Shown in pieces: positions 62,884 through 64,000 of a stretch of DNA of 64,000 nt (position 1 is its first letter; each line of letters opens with the position of its first letter). Source of the stretch: Rhizobium sp. ARZ01 (GTDB lineage Bacteria; Pseudomonadota; Alphaproteobacteria; Rhizobiales; Rhizobiaceae); contig NZ_JACVAE010000001.1 of assembly GCF_014851675.1 (NCBI RefSeq), positions 2,108,001 to 2,172,000 of the forward strand. The letters run 5' to 3'. The position numbers and the translations under genes were made by a program. Under the pieces are notes generated by a model. It saw only the letters and a program-made list of their open reading frames with translations. It made no database searches and had not been told where the DNA came from.

Positions 62884-64000
62884 TTATTTCGCCGGCTTGT
62901 ACCAGCTGTCGAGACCCTTCTGCAGCTTCTCGGCGGCCACTTCCGGCGTATCGGTGCCGTTGATGACGTTGGCCGATTCCGTCCAGGTCTCGTTTTCAAG
63001 GCTGGGCGTGCCGCGCGCCAGGATCTGGTAGGTCGAGCGGATCGTCGGCTTGCACTTCTCGCGCCAGGAGACGAACTCCTGCGCGAGCGGATCGGTCATC
63101 TTCACCGCCGTCGAATTCAGGCTGAAGAAGCCCGGAAGCGAGTTGGCGTACATGTCGGCAAATTCCGGCGAGGCGACGAAGGAGAGGAACTTCTTCGCTG
63201 CTTCCGCATTCGCGCTCTTGGCATTCAGACCAATCCCGATGTCGTTGTGGTCCGAGATGTAGCAGGTGTCGCCGGCGTTCTTAACTGGCGGCGGGAAGGC
63301 GCCCATCTTGAACTGGGCCTGCGTGTTGAACAGACCGATCTCCCACGAGCCGGCCGGATAGATGGCGGCGCGGCCGAGCGTGAAGAGGTTCTGGCTGTCC
63401 GGATAGGTCTGGGCCTCGAAACCGTCGCCGAGATAGTCCTTCCACTTGGCAAGCGTTGCGAACGGCTCGACCCACTGCGGATCGGTCAGCTTCTGCTCGC
63501 CCTTGATCAGCGCCAAGCGGCCTTCCTCGCCTTTCCAGTAGTTCGGGCCGATGTTCTGGTAGCCCATGGTTGCGGCTTCCCACAGGTCCTTCGTGCCCAT
63601 CGCCATCGGGATGTAGTTGCCGTCGGCCTTGATCTTGTCGAGGGCGGCGAAGAATTCGGCTTCGGTCGCAGGAACGGAGATGCCGAGCTGGTCGAAGGCG
63701 TCCTTGTTGTAGATGAAGCCGTGGATGACCGACGCCATCGGCACGCAGAAAGTGGCCTTGCCGTCGTCGGTGGTCCAGGCGGACTTGGCAACGTCGGAGA
63801 AGTTCTCCATGCCAGCAAGTCCCGTCAGGTCGGCAAGGTGGCCCTTGTTGAACTGTTCGAGCGAGACGTCGAACGGGCGGCAGGTGATCAGATCGCCTGC
63901 AGAACCGGCGTCAAGCTTGGCGTTCAGCGCGGCGTTGTATTCGGTCGGCGCGGTCGGCGCGAAGGTTACCTTGATGCCCGGGTTCTTTGCCTCGAAGGCT
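62884..64000 (-). CDS. Sugar ABC transporter substrate-binding protein (5' end missing)
   Basis: Family-1 periplasmic sugar receptor. The frame is open to the right edge; the first visible residues are AFEAKNPGIKVTF, typical of the start of the mature lobe, so only the signal peptide and about 30 residues are missing. About 372 residues are seen. Features: NAALNAKLDAGSAGDLITCR, FIYNKDAFDQLGISVPATEA, and AIYPAGSWEIGLFNTQ. It is the first gene of the leftward importer operon. The sugar is not identified. Confidence 0.9.
   Translation of the reverse strand, partial: AFEAKNPGIKVTFAPTAPTEYNAALNAKLDAGSAGDLITCRPFDVSLEQFNKGHLADLTGLAGMENFSDVAKSAWTTDDGKATFCVPMASVIHGFIYNKDAFDQLGISVPATEAEFFAALDKIKADGNYIPMAMGTKDLWEAATMGYQNIGPNYWKGEEGRLALIKGEQKLTDPQWVEPFATLAKWKDYLGDGFEAQTYPDSQNLFTLGRAAIYPAGSWEIGLFNTQAQFKMGAFPPPVKNAGDTCYISDHNDIGIGLNAKSANAEAAKKFLSFVASPEFADMYANSLPGFFSLNSTAVKMTDPLAQEFVSWREKCKPTIRSTYQILARGTPSLENETWTESANVINGTDTPEVAAEKLQKGLDSWYKPAK

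Overview
The window is high-GC alphaproteobacterial DNA and almost certainly comes from a member of the Rhizobiaceae, most like Sinorhizobium/Ensifer. The grounds are the density of ABC importers with LysR, TetR and ArsR regulators, rhizobial-type intergenic palindromic repeats, an RND pump whose TetR gene lies downstream on the same strand (the smeA-smeB-smeR order of S. meliloti), and several pathways for N-methylated amines. I see no rRNA, tRNA, CRISPR array, prophage or transposase. It reads as accessory catabolic sequence from a chromosome or megaplasmid. All assignments come from reading motifs; no database search was possible.

Layout. 1-7.5 kb: end of a double-ATPase peptide importer, a serine/threonine dehydratase, lipocalin-like and cupin proteins, an HTH regulator facing four tandem 10-bp repeats, a Tat-exported family-5 binding protein and a CocE-type hydrolase. 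7.8-13.8 kb: AHSA1 and GFA proteins, then a leftward operon encoding an unusual adenylation/carrier/membrane-acyltransferase fusion, an HSL-type esterase and an ACT protein, with a divergent LysR gene. 14.0-22.3 kb: an arylsulfatase, then a polyamine ABC importer with gamma-aminobutyraldehyde dehydrogenase. 22.4-23.9 kb: an unrecognised lipoprotein and a membrane protein. 24.0-32.2 kb: a tightly overlapping leftward operon (two dimethylglycine-dehydrogenase-like proteins, an isocitrate-lyase/PEP-mutase protein and a non-pyrrolysine MttB homologue) with a divergent LysR gene and a perfect palindrome between them. 32.3-39.4 kb: a zinc-ribbon/cyclase/AAA/TPR signalling protein, a peroxiredoxin-like protein, an ArsR-AHSA1 pair with an apparently leaderless promoter, an SDR lacking its catalytic Tyr and Lys, and a VWA protein.

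39.6-52.9 kb is a second methylated-amine cluster: Rieske oxygenase, class III aminotransferase, Pot-type importer, BetI-like repressor, PMT-like N-methyltransferase, two PYROXD2-like flavoproteins and a stand-alone GcvT-type protein. Three of its promoter regions carry the same palindrome (TGAATG-N2-CATTCA type), which points to one local regulon. 53.2-58.5 kb holds smeR-smeB-smeA. 58.6-64 kb is a sugar or polyol ABC importer with a Gfo/Idh/MocA dehydrogenase, cut by the right edge.

The most promising candidates for something undescribed are the MttB/double-DMGDH/ICL operon, the palindrome-linked amine regulon with its opposed methyltransferase and demethylase, and the adenylation-carrier-acyltransferase fusion.
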